Of a stretch of DNA of 6,656 nucleotides, positions 1 to 5,051 are shown in pieces. The position numbers and the translations under genes were made by a program. This DNA comes from an uncultured Prevotellaceae bacterium (GTDB lineage: Bacteria > Bacteroidota > Bacteroidia > Bacteroidales > Bacteroidaceae): positions 1-6,656 of the forward strand of contig CAMPCG010000164.1 of assembly GCA_946644025.1 (NCBI GenBank), in the 5' to 3' direction. Position 1 is the stretch's first letter. Each line of letters opens with the position of its first letter. The notes beneath the pieces were generated by a model. It had not been told where the DNA came from and did not search any database. It was given only the letters and a program-made list of their open reading frames with translations.

Positions 1-237
1 AAGAACGACATTCGCACCGGATGGTGCCGCACTACACCGCTGTGGGGACGCGGACTGAGCCGTATGCTGACAGGCGCCGACGACCGTCTGCACGACTGCC
101 GCGCCAGAACTGTGCAGGAAGCCATTCTATGGCACGGATACTCGAAGGAGTCCGATGCCTACCAGTCTACGCTGCAGTACTACCACCTGCCCAAGATTGA
201 CCGCGAGGCGGTCATCAAATTCATCGAAGCCATATAA
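1..237 (+). CDS. Di-heme oxidoreductase (DHOR/DUF1111 family), C-terminal fragment
   Basis: The frame is open from the first base and ends at TAA 235-237, giving 78 residues without a start, so the gene begins upstream of the window. The fragment carries the C-terminal signature of the DHOR/DUF1111 family of putative di-heme (thiol) oxidoreductases: RTTPLWGRGL, then LHDCRARTVQEAILWHG, then a closing helix KIDREAVIKFIEAI. Known family members are exported c-type cytochromes with CxxCH haem sites in an earlier part of the protein; none lies in this fragment, so haem binding cannot be confirmed here. The segment LHDCRAR has Cys at a position where I recall Gly or a hydrophobic residue in relatives. 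A stem-loop starts 24 bp after the stop, which suggests this is the last gene of its transcript. Family assignment rests on motif recall only. Confidence 0.78.
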   Translation, partial: KNDIRTGWCRTTPLWGRGLSRMLTGADDRLHDCRARTVQEAILWHGYSKESDAYQSTLQYYHLPKIDREAVIKFIEAI

Positions 238-260
238 CAATTTTGATAATCAGCAGAGCA

Positions 261-311
261 GCCCCCGCCGCCTCCCTGTCAAAAAGGGAGCGGTTGGGGG
301 CGGTTCCTTTT
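261..311 (+). terminator. GC-rich stem-loop after the di-heme oxidoreductase gene, possible terminator
   Basis: Inner arms 272-277 and 285-290 (CTCCCT/AGGGAG) pair perfectly around a 7-base loop. After a small internal loop, outer arms 261-267 and 295-301 (GCCCCCG/TGGGGGC) continue the stem with one G-T pair. A modest T-rich stretch (TTCCTTTT, 304-311) follows. It sits just behind the stop at 237, where a terminator is expected. The T tract is interrupted, so it could instead be a dispersed intergenic palindrome with no terminator role. Confidence 0.45.
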
Positions 312-426
312 AAGGTGTGTTTGCGAGCAAGGCTCCGCCTGATGCCGGAACGCGACGGCAAGGGCGCATTAGTAAAGTTTAACGCTCGAAGGCGGGCTAC
401 ACTCCCCACAGGTCAGAAATTTTTAC

Positions 427-434
427 TACCTTTG
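427..434 (+). promoter_or_regulatory. Bacteroidetes-type promoter -7 element (TAnnTTTG) for the asparaginase gene
   Basis: TACCTTTG matches the TAnnTTTG -7 consensus of the primary sigma factor in Bacteroidetes. It ends 22 bases before the ATG at 457, predicting a very short leader of roughly 15 nucleotides. No TTTG-like -33 box is visible at the expected spacing (about 403-408 reads CCCCAC), so the promoter would be weak, activator-assisted, or the match fortuitous. Confidence 0.55.
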
Positions 435-456
435 CCCCCGCAAACCTTTTTCCCTG

Positions 457-1506
457 ATGACGAAAAGCAAGGTACTGCTCATCTACACCGGCGGGACCAT
501 CGGCATGAACCGCAACGCACATACCGGCGCGCTGGAGCCCTACGACTTCGAGCGGTTGCTCTTGCGTGTGCCGGAACTGCAGGAGCTGCCCGTGGAGATT
601 GACTCGCGCCAGTTCGACCCGCCCATAGACAGCAGTGACATGTCGCCGCAGCGGTGGACAGAGCTGGCCGGAATCATCGCGGCCAACTATCAGGACTACG
701 ACGGATTCGTAGTCCTGCACGGCACCGACACCATGGCCTTCACGGCCTCGGCGCTGTCGTTCCTGCTCGAAGGGCTGACGAAGCCCGTCGTCCTCACCGG
801 CTCGCAACTGCCCATCGGACAGCTGCGCACGGACGGGAAGGAGAACGTCATCACCGCCATAGAGATTGCCGCCACCAAGCGCGACGACGGCACGGCGCGA
901 GTGCCCGAGGTGTGCATCTACTTCAACGGGCACCTCATGCGCGGCAACCGCACGACGAAGCTGAGCGCCGACGACTTCAACGCCTTCGAGTCGTTCAACT
1001 ACCCCCACCTGGCCGACGCCGGAGTGAACATCGTCTACCACGACGAGCATATACGCAGACCCTCTTTAGTGGTGAGTGGTGAGAGGTGGAAGGTGGGAGG
1101 AATGTTGGAGGCCGGACTGGACGACAACGTCATCATCTTCTCGCTCTTCCCCGGTGTGCGCGAAGACCTGATACGCCACATCATCGACACGCCGCGGCTG
1201 AAGAGCATCGTCATGCGCACCTTCGGCTCGGGCAACGCGCCCCACAGCCAGTGGCTGCTCGACACCCTGCGCGAGGGCACCCGCCGCGGACTGGTGATTG
1301 TCAACGTGAGCCAGTGCCTGAGGGGCTGCGTCGAGATGAGCCGATACGCCGCCGGACAACAGCTGGAGGAGGCCGGAGTGGTGAGCGGACACGACGCCAC
1401 GGTGGAGGCCACCGTGACGAAGCTGATGTACCTCCAGGCCCGGCACGACGCCCCCGAGACCGTGCGTCAGCTGATGCAAAGAGACATACGCGGAGAGATA
1501 AGGTAA
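457..1506 (+). CDS. ansA: Type I (cytoplasmic) L-asparaginase
   Basis: Hydrolyses L-asparagine to L-aspartate and ammonia. The 349-residue length suits the bacterial type I family, and there is no signal peptide, so a cytoplasmic enzyme is predicted. The N-terminal threonine motif is TGGTIG at 11-16 (nucleophile Thr14). The second active-site motif is HGTDTM at 88-93 (Thr90, Asp91). RGNRTTK at 162-168 places Lys168 where the active-site lysine is expected. The C-terminal segment SQCLRG near 285-290 includes Cys287, aligned with the region that forms the allosteric asparagine site in E. coli AsnA-type enzymes; allostery here is inference. Residues 205-215 look like an inserted loop encoded by a purine-rich heptamer repeat (1069-1096). 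The start at 457 leaves the usual short tail before TGGTIG and follows the -7 element. The downstream gene starts 26 bp after the stop, suggesting an operon. Confidence 0.95.
   Translation: MTKSKVLLIYTGGTIGMNRNAHTGALEPYDFERLLLRVPELQELPVEIDSRQFDPPIDSSDMSPQRWTELAGIIAANYQDYDGFVVLHGTDTMAFTASALSFLLEGLTKPVVLTGSQLPIGQLRTDGKENVITAIEIAATKRDDGTARVPEVCIYFNGHLMRGNRTTKLSADDFNAFESFNYPHLADAGVNIVYHDEHIRRPSLVVSGERWKVGGMLEAGLDDNVIIFSLFPGVREDLIRHIIDTPRLKSIVMRTFGSGNAPHSQWLLDTLREGTRRGLVIVNVSQCLRGCVEMSRYAAGQQLEEAGVVSGHDATVEATVTKLMYLQARHDAPETVRQLMQRDIRGEIR
1069..1100 (+). repeat. Degenerate heptanucleotide tandem repeat inside the asparaginase gene
   Basis: Two perfect copies of GTGGTGA (1069-1075, 1076-1082) are followed by two related units, GAGGTGG (1083-1089) and AAGGTGG (1090-1096), and a partial GAGG. 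The tract is almost free of C and T, unlike the balanced GC-rich codons around it, and encodes the loop at about residues 205-215 of the enzyme. Confidence 0.75.
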
Positions 1507-1532
1507 GTTGAGTGAATATGAAACTCGAATAA

Positions 1533-2357
1533 ATGGACATAACCACCAGGAATCTGTTTTGCCTGCTGCGTGCAGGGGTGCTCGGCTGCGAAGAAGCGGT
1601 GGAGCCCATGTCGGCATGGAAATGGTCGCGCGTATACGCCCTGGCCATGGTACACGACGTGGAGGCCGAGACATGGGCCGGTATAGGCCGGCTGAAGGGG
1701 CAGTTCTTCATGCGGCTCACCGACGCACTGAGCCAGCAGTGGGAGCAGAGTGCCGCCAAGGCCAAACCGGCACCGCGCACACCGCTGACACCACGACTGG
1801 CCAAGAAGCTGGAGCGGCTCGAAGACGAGGCCGCCGAGCGATTCAGGGGATATGCCATCCCCGACGCCACGCTGAGCGTGCTGCGCAGCATGGTCACCGT
1901 GTCGCAGAGCCTGCTCACAGCCGACCGGTGGGTGAGGCAGCTGCTCTCGCTGGCAACGCTGCTCTCGCCGCCCACCACACACCACACGCCGCCCAGGATA
2001 GACCGCGAACAGCTGGAGGAGTGGGTGGCAGAGCTGGACATGGAGCGCATGGCACAGCTGGAGTGCGTGCTGCTCATGCACCTGCTCCACATCGACGAGA
2101 AGCGGCTGCCCCTCAAGCTGACGCTCACCGACGAGCAGCAACAGGAGAAGGTGGAGGAGATAGTGGCCACCATCGAGGCCACCACCCACCAGTGGCAGTT
2201 CTCGCAGGGCAGCAAAATATTCGTACACAACAGCAGCTCGTCGGCCATGTACTGGCAGGCACGACACTCCGTACGCTACCTGAAGTATAACCCCAAGGAG
2301 AGCATCAGCTCCTTCTTCTCCTCCTTCGTGCAGTCGCTGACAAACATCGAGGAATAG
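1533..2357 (+). CDS. Conserved-looking hypothetical protein co-transcribed with asparaginase
   Basis: Encodes 274 residues with codon use like its neighbours. I do not firmly recognise it. The first 55 residues (NLFCLLRAGVLG, then a WKWSRVYALAMVHDV-like helix and a GI) resemble the helical N-terminus of Bacteroidetes proteins in the uncharacterised nucleotidyltransferase group (NTP_transf_5 type), but the rest shows no nucleotidyltransferase GS/DxD motif I can identify. The protein is mostly helical and charged, with no signal peptide or membrane segment, so probably cytoplasmic. Residues 146-154 (PPTTHHTPP) form a low-complexity linker encoded by a perfect heptamer duplication. The C-terminus is serine- and aromatic-rich (residues 233-274). 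The ATG at 1533 is the first possible start because an in-frame TAA lies directly before it. The 26-bp gap after the asparaginase stop suggests co-transcription; a functional link is not demonstrated. Confidence 0.82.
   Translation: MDITTRNLFCLLRAGVLGCEEAVEPMSAWKWSRVYALAMVHDVEAETWAGIGRLKGQFFMRLTDALSQQWEQSAAKAKPAPRTPLTPRLAKKLERLEDEAAERFRGYAIPDATLSVLRSMVTVSQSLLTADRWVRQLLSLATLLSPPTTHHTPPRIDREQLEEWVAELDMERMAQLECVLLMHLLHIDEKRLPLKLTLTDEQQQEKVEEIVATIEATTHQWQFSQGSKIFVHNSSSSAMYWQARHSVRYLKYNPKESISSFFSSFVQSLTNIEE
1974..1987 (+). repeat. Perfect heptanucleotide duplication (ACCACAC twice) inside the hypothetical gene
   Basis: ACCACAC occurs twice without a gap at 1974-1980 and 1981-1987 and encodes part of the PPTTHHTPP linker. 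Read on the minus strand and rotated, the unit is GTGGTGT, one base away from the GTGGTGA unit repeated in the preceding asparaginase gene. Confidence 0.75.
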
Positions 2358-2384
2358 CCCAGGTTTAAAGAGAGAGAGACTAAC

Positions 2385-2499
2385 CATATTTTTTAGACAT
2401 GTTCTATAAATTGACAAAGCGTATCTGCCGCTCACCCCTCCCCTTGGAGTGGAGGGGTGAGCGGCGACCTGTTTTCTTATTTTATAGAACATATTTTTT
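2385..2499. repeat. Direct repeats CATATTTTTT flanking the 2399-2492 palindrome
   Basis: CATATTTTTT is present at 2385-2394 and again at 2490-2499, a period of 105 bp. The right copy overlaps the last three bases of the palindrome's outer arm, while the left copy is separated from the left arm by AGAC, so this is not a clean target-site duplication. The motif is simple A/T sequence and could recur by chance. Confidence 0.5.
2399..2499 (+). terminator. Large nested palindrome upstream of the PL11 lyase gene; likely terminator of the asparaginase unit
   Basis: The outer arms ATGTTCTATAAA (2399-2410) and TTTATAGAACAT (2481-2492) are perfect 12-bp complements. The inner arms GCCGCTCACCCCTCC (2427-2441) and its complement (2451-2465) form a perfect 15-bp stem around a 9-base loop. 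The sequences between arms are nearly equal in length (16 and 15 nt) and partly pair, for example ACAAAGCG against TGTTTTCTT with one mismatch and G-T pairs. Six T residues (2494-2499) follow directly, so on the plus strand it can act as an intrinsic terminator for the two upstream genes. It could equally be a MITE-like or other dispersed palindromic element, or a leader structure of the downstream gene. Confidence 0.6.
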
Positions 2500-2522
2500 C
2501 CTATAACTAATTACTTAGCTAC

Positions 2523-4898
2523 ATGATGAAGAAATCCTACACACTCGCCCTGGCCCTGCTGACCCTGCTTCCGGCCAGCGCACAGATTACTCCGCGCAGC
2601 CAGATGGAACGGCTGGACCGCGGGCTGGTGGCCATCCCTACTACCCAGACGGGCTCGGCCAACTTCGTCAGCTGGCGACTGCTGGGCACAGACCGTAAGG
2701 CCGACACCACCTTCGACCTGCTGCGCGACGACGAGGTCATTGCAGCCGACCTGAAGAAGACCAACTACCAGGACACGAAAGGCTCGACGACGGCACAGTA
2801 CCGCGTGGTGACGAAAGTGAAGGGAACGGCTGTCGACACGTCGCAGGCCGTCGCACCATGGACACAGAAATTCCTCACCCTGCAGCTCGACCGACCGGCA
2901 GGAGGCATACACAAGTCGTGGGACGGACGGTCGAACGTGCCCTACGCCTACTACCCCAACGACATGTCGGTGGGCGACGTCGATGGCGACGGACAATACG
3001 AGCTGATACTGAAGTGGGAGTCGACCCACGCTCAGGACAACTCCTACAGCAAGGGACAGACGGGCAACACCTACATAGACTGCTACAAGCTGACACCGGG
3101 CGAGACAGCCGTAAACTGCAGACGACTCTGGCGCATCGACCTCGGACCGAACATACGCGACGGGGCCCACTACACACAGTTCATGGTCTACGACTTCGAC
3201 GGCGACGGCCGCGCCGAGATGATGTGCAAGACGGCCACCGGCTCGAAGGACGGACAGGGCAACTACGTCAACCAGGCGGCCACCGACGCCACCATCCTCG
3301 CCCACCCCAACAACAAGGACTACCGCAACAGCAACGGACACATACTGCAGGGGCCGGAATACCTGACCGTATTCAACGGCGAGACGGGAGCGGCCATGCA
3401 CACCACGTGGTACCTGCCGGGACGCGCCGGCACCGGCTCGAAGAACCCCAACAGCGGGTCGGCCCTCACCGAGGGTGGCTCAGAGCTGGGCAAGGTGAGC
3501 GAATTTCCCAGCGGCTTCTGGGGCGACAACTACGGCAACCGCTCAGAGCGATTCCTCGGCGCGGTGGCCTACATCAACGGGGCCGACAAGCCCGCCTGTG
3601 GCATCTTCTGCCGCGGCTACTACACCAAGGCATACGTATGGGCCGTCTCCTTCGACGGCACACGCCTGCACACAGAGTGGCTCCACGCCTCGCCAAGCAC
3701 CACACAGTCGCTGGTGTTCAACCAGACTGGCACCACAGCCATACGGGTAGAGGTGGACGGCGAGGTGCTGGTGCGCAACGGCATGAAGACAGCACCCGCC
3801 AACACCGGCGGCGTGAAGGCGGCCGACAGCAACGGGGGCATCGCAGGAAGCAACACGCTCTACGGCAACGGCAACCACAACCTGAGCATTGCCGACGTGG
3901 ACGGTGACGGATGCGACGAGATACTGTGGGGCTCGGCAGCCCTCGACAACGACGGCTCGCTGCTCTACGCCACGGGCTACGGCCACGGCGACGCCATACA
4001 CGTGGGAAAGATGATTCCCGACTCGGCCGACCTCTACGTCTTCCAGGTGCACGAGGAGAAGCTCTCGGCCAAACACGGCTCATGGGACCTGCACAACGCC
4101 CGCACAGGCCGCGTCATCTGGCACGGAGGCTCGGCCGACAAGGACAACGGGCGAGGAATGGCCGCAGCTCTCATCAGCGGGACGCGCAGCTACCAGTTCT
4201 GGTCGAGCGACGAGCGAAACCCCAAGTCGGCAGCCACAGGCAAGCAGGCCATCGGCAAGTCGTGCTCGGTGAACTACCGCATCTACTGGGACGGTTCCTA
4301 TCAGGACCAGCTCTTCGACGGAGCCTATAAGTACGACGACGACGTCATGGCACAGTCGTCTCACGCAGAACCCGTCATACAGAAATGGAACGGGTCGAGC
4401 TTCACCAACGTCCTGTCCTTCTACTCGTCGACCTACAACTATGCCCAGACCTGCAACTACACCAAGTCCACACCCTGCCTGCAGGCCGACATCCTGGGCG
4501 ACTGGCGCGAGGAGCTGGTGATGTGGAACAAGAAAGACTCGTCGCAGGTGATGGTCTACACCACGTGGACACCCACCACCTACGCCGTGCCTACGCTGAT
4601 GCACGACCACACCTACCGCATGGGCATCGCCTGGCAGAACACGGCCTACAACCAGCCGCCCCACCTGGGCTACTTCCTGAAAGACTACATCGACGGAAAG
4701 ATTCCTGAACCCACGCTGCCCGGCGACGTGAACGGCGACGGCACCGTAGACGTGGCCGACATCTCAGCCATCATCACCATCATGGCCGGCGCCACCACTC
4801 CCGATGCGTCAGCATCGGGCAATGCCGACGTGAACGGCGACGGCTCGGTAGACGTGGCCGACATATCAAGCGTCATCACTATTATGGCAGAAGGATAA
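2523..4898 (+). CDS. Secreted rhamnogalacturonan lyase, polysaccharide lyase family 11, with C-terminal dockerin-type repeats
   Basis: Cleaves the rhamnogalacturonan I backbone of pectin by beta-elimination (family knowledge). Of 791 residues, 1-20 form a signal peptide (KK, hydrophobic core, PASA before Gln21) without a lipobox Cys, so it should be a soluble exported enzyme. The mature protein opens with the PL11 hallmark QMERLDRGLVA (27-37) and FVSWRLLG (48-55), an immunoglobulin-like region. The beta-propeller core shows calcium motifs DVDGDG (152-157), DFDGDG (224-229) and DVDGDG (458-463), plus conserved blocks GNGNHNLSIADVDGDG (448-463), GHGDAIHVG (487-495) and MHDHTYRMGIAWQNTAYNQPPH (693-714, the classic PL11 ending). 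Residues 733-755 and 768-791 are two dockerin-like repeats. Residues about 392-446 seem longer than in the Bacillus YesW-like enzymes I recall. The second ATG (2526) is an equally possible start. No other polysaccharide-utilisation genes adjoin it. Confidence 0.93.
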   Translation: MMKKSYTLALALLTLLPASAQITPRSQMERLDRGLVAIPTTQTGSANFVSWRLLGTDRKADTTFDLLRDDEVIAADLKKTNYQDTKGSTTAQYRVVTKVKGTAVDTSQAVAPWTQKFLTLQLDRPAGGIHKSWDGRSNVPYAYYPNDMSVGDVDGDGQYELILKWESTHAQDNSYSKGQTGNTYIDCYKLTPGETAVNCRRLWRIDLGPNIRDGAHYTQFMVYDFDGDGRAEMMCKTATGSKDGQGNYVNQAATDATILAHPNNKDYRNSNGHILQGPEYLTVFNGETGAAMHTTWYLPGRAGTGSKNPNSGSALTEGGSELGKVSEFPSGFWGDNYGNRSERFLGAVAYINGADKPACGIFCRGYYTKAYVWAVSFDGTRLHTEWLHASPSTTQSLVFNQTGTTAIRVEVDGEVLVRNGMKTAPANTGGVKAADSNGGIAGSNTLYGNGNHNLSIADVDGDGCDEILWGSAALDNDGSLLYATGYGHGDAIHVGKMIPDSADLYVFQVHEEKLSAKHGSWDLHNARTGRVIWHGGSADKDNGRGMAAALISGTRSYQFWSSDERNPKSAATGKQAIGKSCSVNYRIYWDGSYQDQLFDGAYKYDDDVMAQSSHAEPVIQKWNGSSFTNVLSFYSSTYNYAQTCNYTKSTPCLQADILGDWREELVMWNKKDSSQVMVYTTWTPTTYAVPTLMHDHTYRMGIAWQNTAYNQPPHLGYFLKDYIDGKIPEPTLPGDVNGDGTVDVADISAIITIMAGATTPDASASGNADVNGDGSVDVADISSVITIMAEG
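4722..4888 (+). repeat. Paired dockerin-type calcium-loop repeats at the end of the PL11 lyase
   Basis: Units at 4722-4783 and 4827-4888 encode DVNGDGTVDVADISAIITIM and DVNGDGSVDVADISSVITIM. By hand count they differ at 8 of 62 bases. Each has the D-x-N-x-D-G calcium loop followed by a helix, as in type I dockerins; the 15-codon linker between them carries a small perfect palindrome. Confidence 0.88.
4800..4819. repeat. Perfect 8-bp inverted repeat in the linker between dockerin repeats
   Basis: CCCGATGC (4800-4807) and GCATCGGG (4812-4819) flank the loop GTCA. The palindrome encodes the PDASASG linker and lies within the coding sequence. Confidence 0.7.
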
Positions 4899-5050
4899 GG
4901 CCCCCCCTTCGGCCCCCGAGGGGGGCTACTATAGATATGGCCTCACTACCTTTAGAACTATAGAAGCCCCGCCTCTCTACCCGCAAAACTATAGAAGCCC
5001 CCTCGGGGGCAGTAGGGGGGGGCCTACCCCTCGGGGGCAGTAGGGGGGCC
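4899..5050. repeat. Intergenic repeat cluster between convergent genes
   Basis: This gap holds several repeat types. AACTATAGAAGCCCC occurs at 4956-4970 and 4987-5001, and its ACTATAGA core also at 4928-4935, so three copies about 30 bp apart. A 22-base G-rich unit (a CCCCTC, then GGGGG, CAGTA, GGGGGG) occurs at 4999-5020 and 5027-5048, period 28. The left edge (GGCCCCCC..., 4899-4926) resembles the reverse complement of the right edge, making the cluster roughly inverted-symmetric. Short stems include GCCCCC-TC-GGGGGC (4997-5010) and CCTACCCC (5023-5030) with GGGG (5034-5037) and TAGG (5041-5044). No coding sequence is apparent. Confidence 0.7.
4900..4926. terminator. GC stem-loop directly after the PL11 lyase stop codon
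   Basis: GCCCCCC (4900-4906) and GGGGGGC (4920-4926) form a 7-bp stem one base after the TAA at 4896-4898. No T tract follows (CTACTATAG), so alone it is a weak intrinsic terminator; it may protect the 3' end or belong to the inverted repeat cluster that continues to 5050. Confidence 0.45.
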
Positions 5051-5051
5051 T

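Noticed and set aside
243..602. Plus-strand 119-residue frame covering the gap before asparaginase
   Set aside because: It runs through the stem-loop and promoter element and overlaps the asparaginase gene out of frame; composition is not protein-like.
397..1050. Minus-strand 217-residue frame opposite the asparaginase gene
   Set aside because: Shadow of a well-supported enzyme gene; Val/Gly/Arg-rich without motifs, and it would antisense the conserved active-site codons.
2369..2379. AG dinucleotide run (microsatellite)
   Set aside because: Only about five units; too short to argue for a functional or variable repeat.
2406..2414. TATAAATTG as a promoter element for the PL11 gene
   Set aside because: It lacks one T of TAnnTTTG, lies in the outer arm of the palindrome, and would force the large hairpin into the leader; the real promoter of the lyase cannot be placed from sequence.
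1301..2492. Long minus-strand open frames (315 and 341 residues) opposite the asparaginase end and the hypothetical gene
   Set aside because: They mirror the codon bias of the plus-strand genes, have Ser/Arg/Val-rich compositions without recognisable motifs, and run through the palindrome at 2399-2492.
2385..2499. Insertion sequence
   Set aside because: No transposase gene is present and the direct repeats do not abut the inverted repeats cleanly; it is kept only as a palindromic element or terminator.
2858..3907. Plus-strand 349-residue frame overlapping the PL11 gene
   Set aside because: Arg/His/Gln-rich shadow of the GC-rich lyase codons; the lyase frame has clear family motifs throughout.
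4947..4954. TACCTTTA as a promoter -7 element
   Set aside because: It lacks the final G of TAnnTTTG, and no gene starts downstream on the plus strand.
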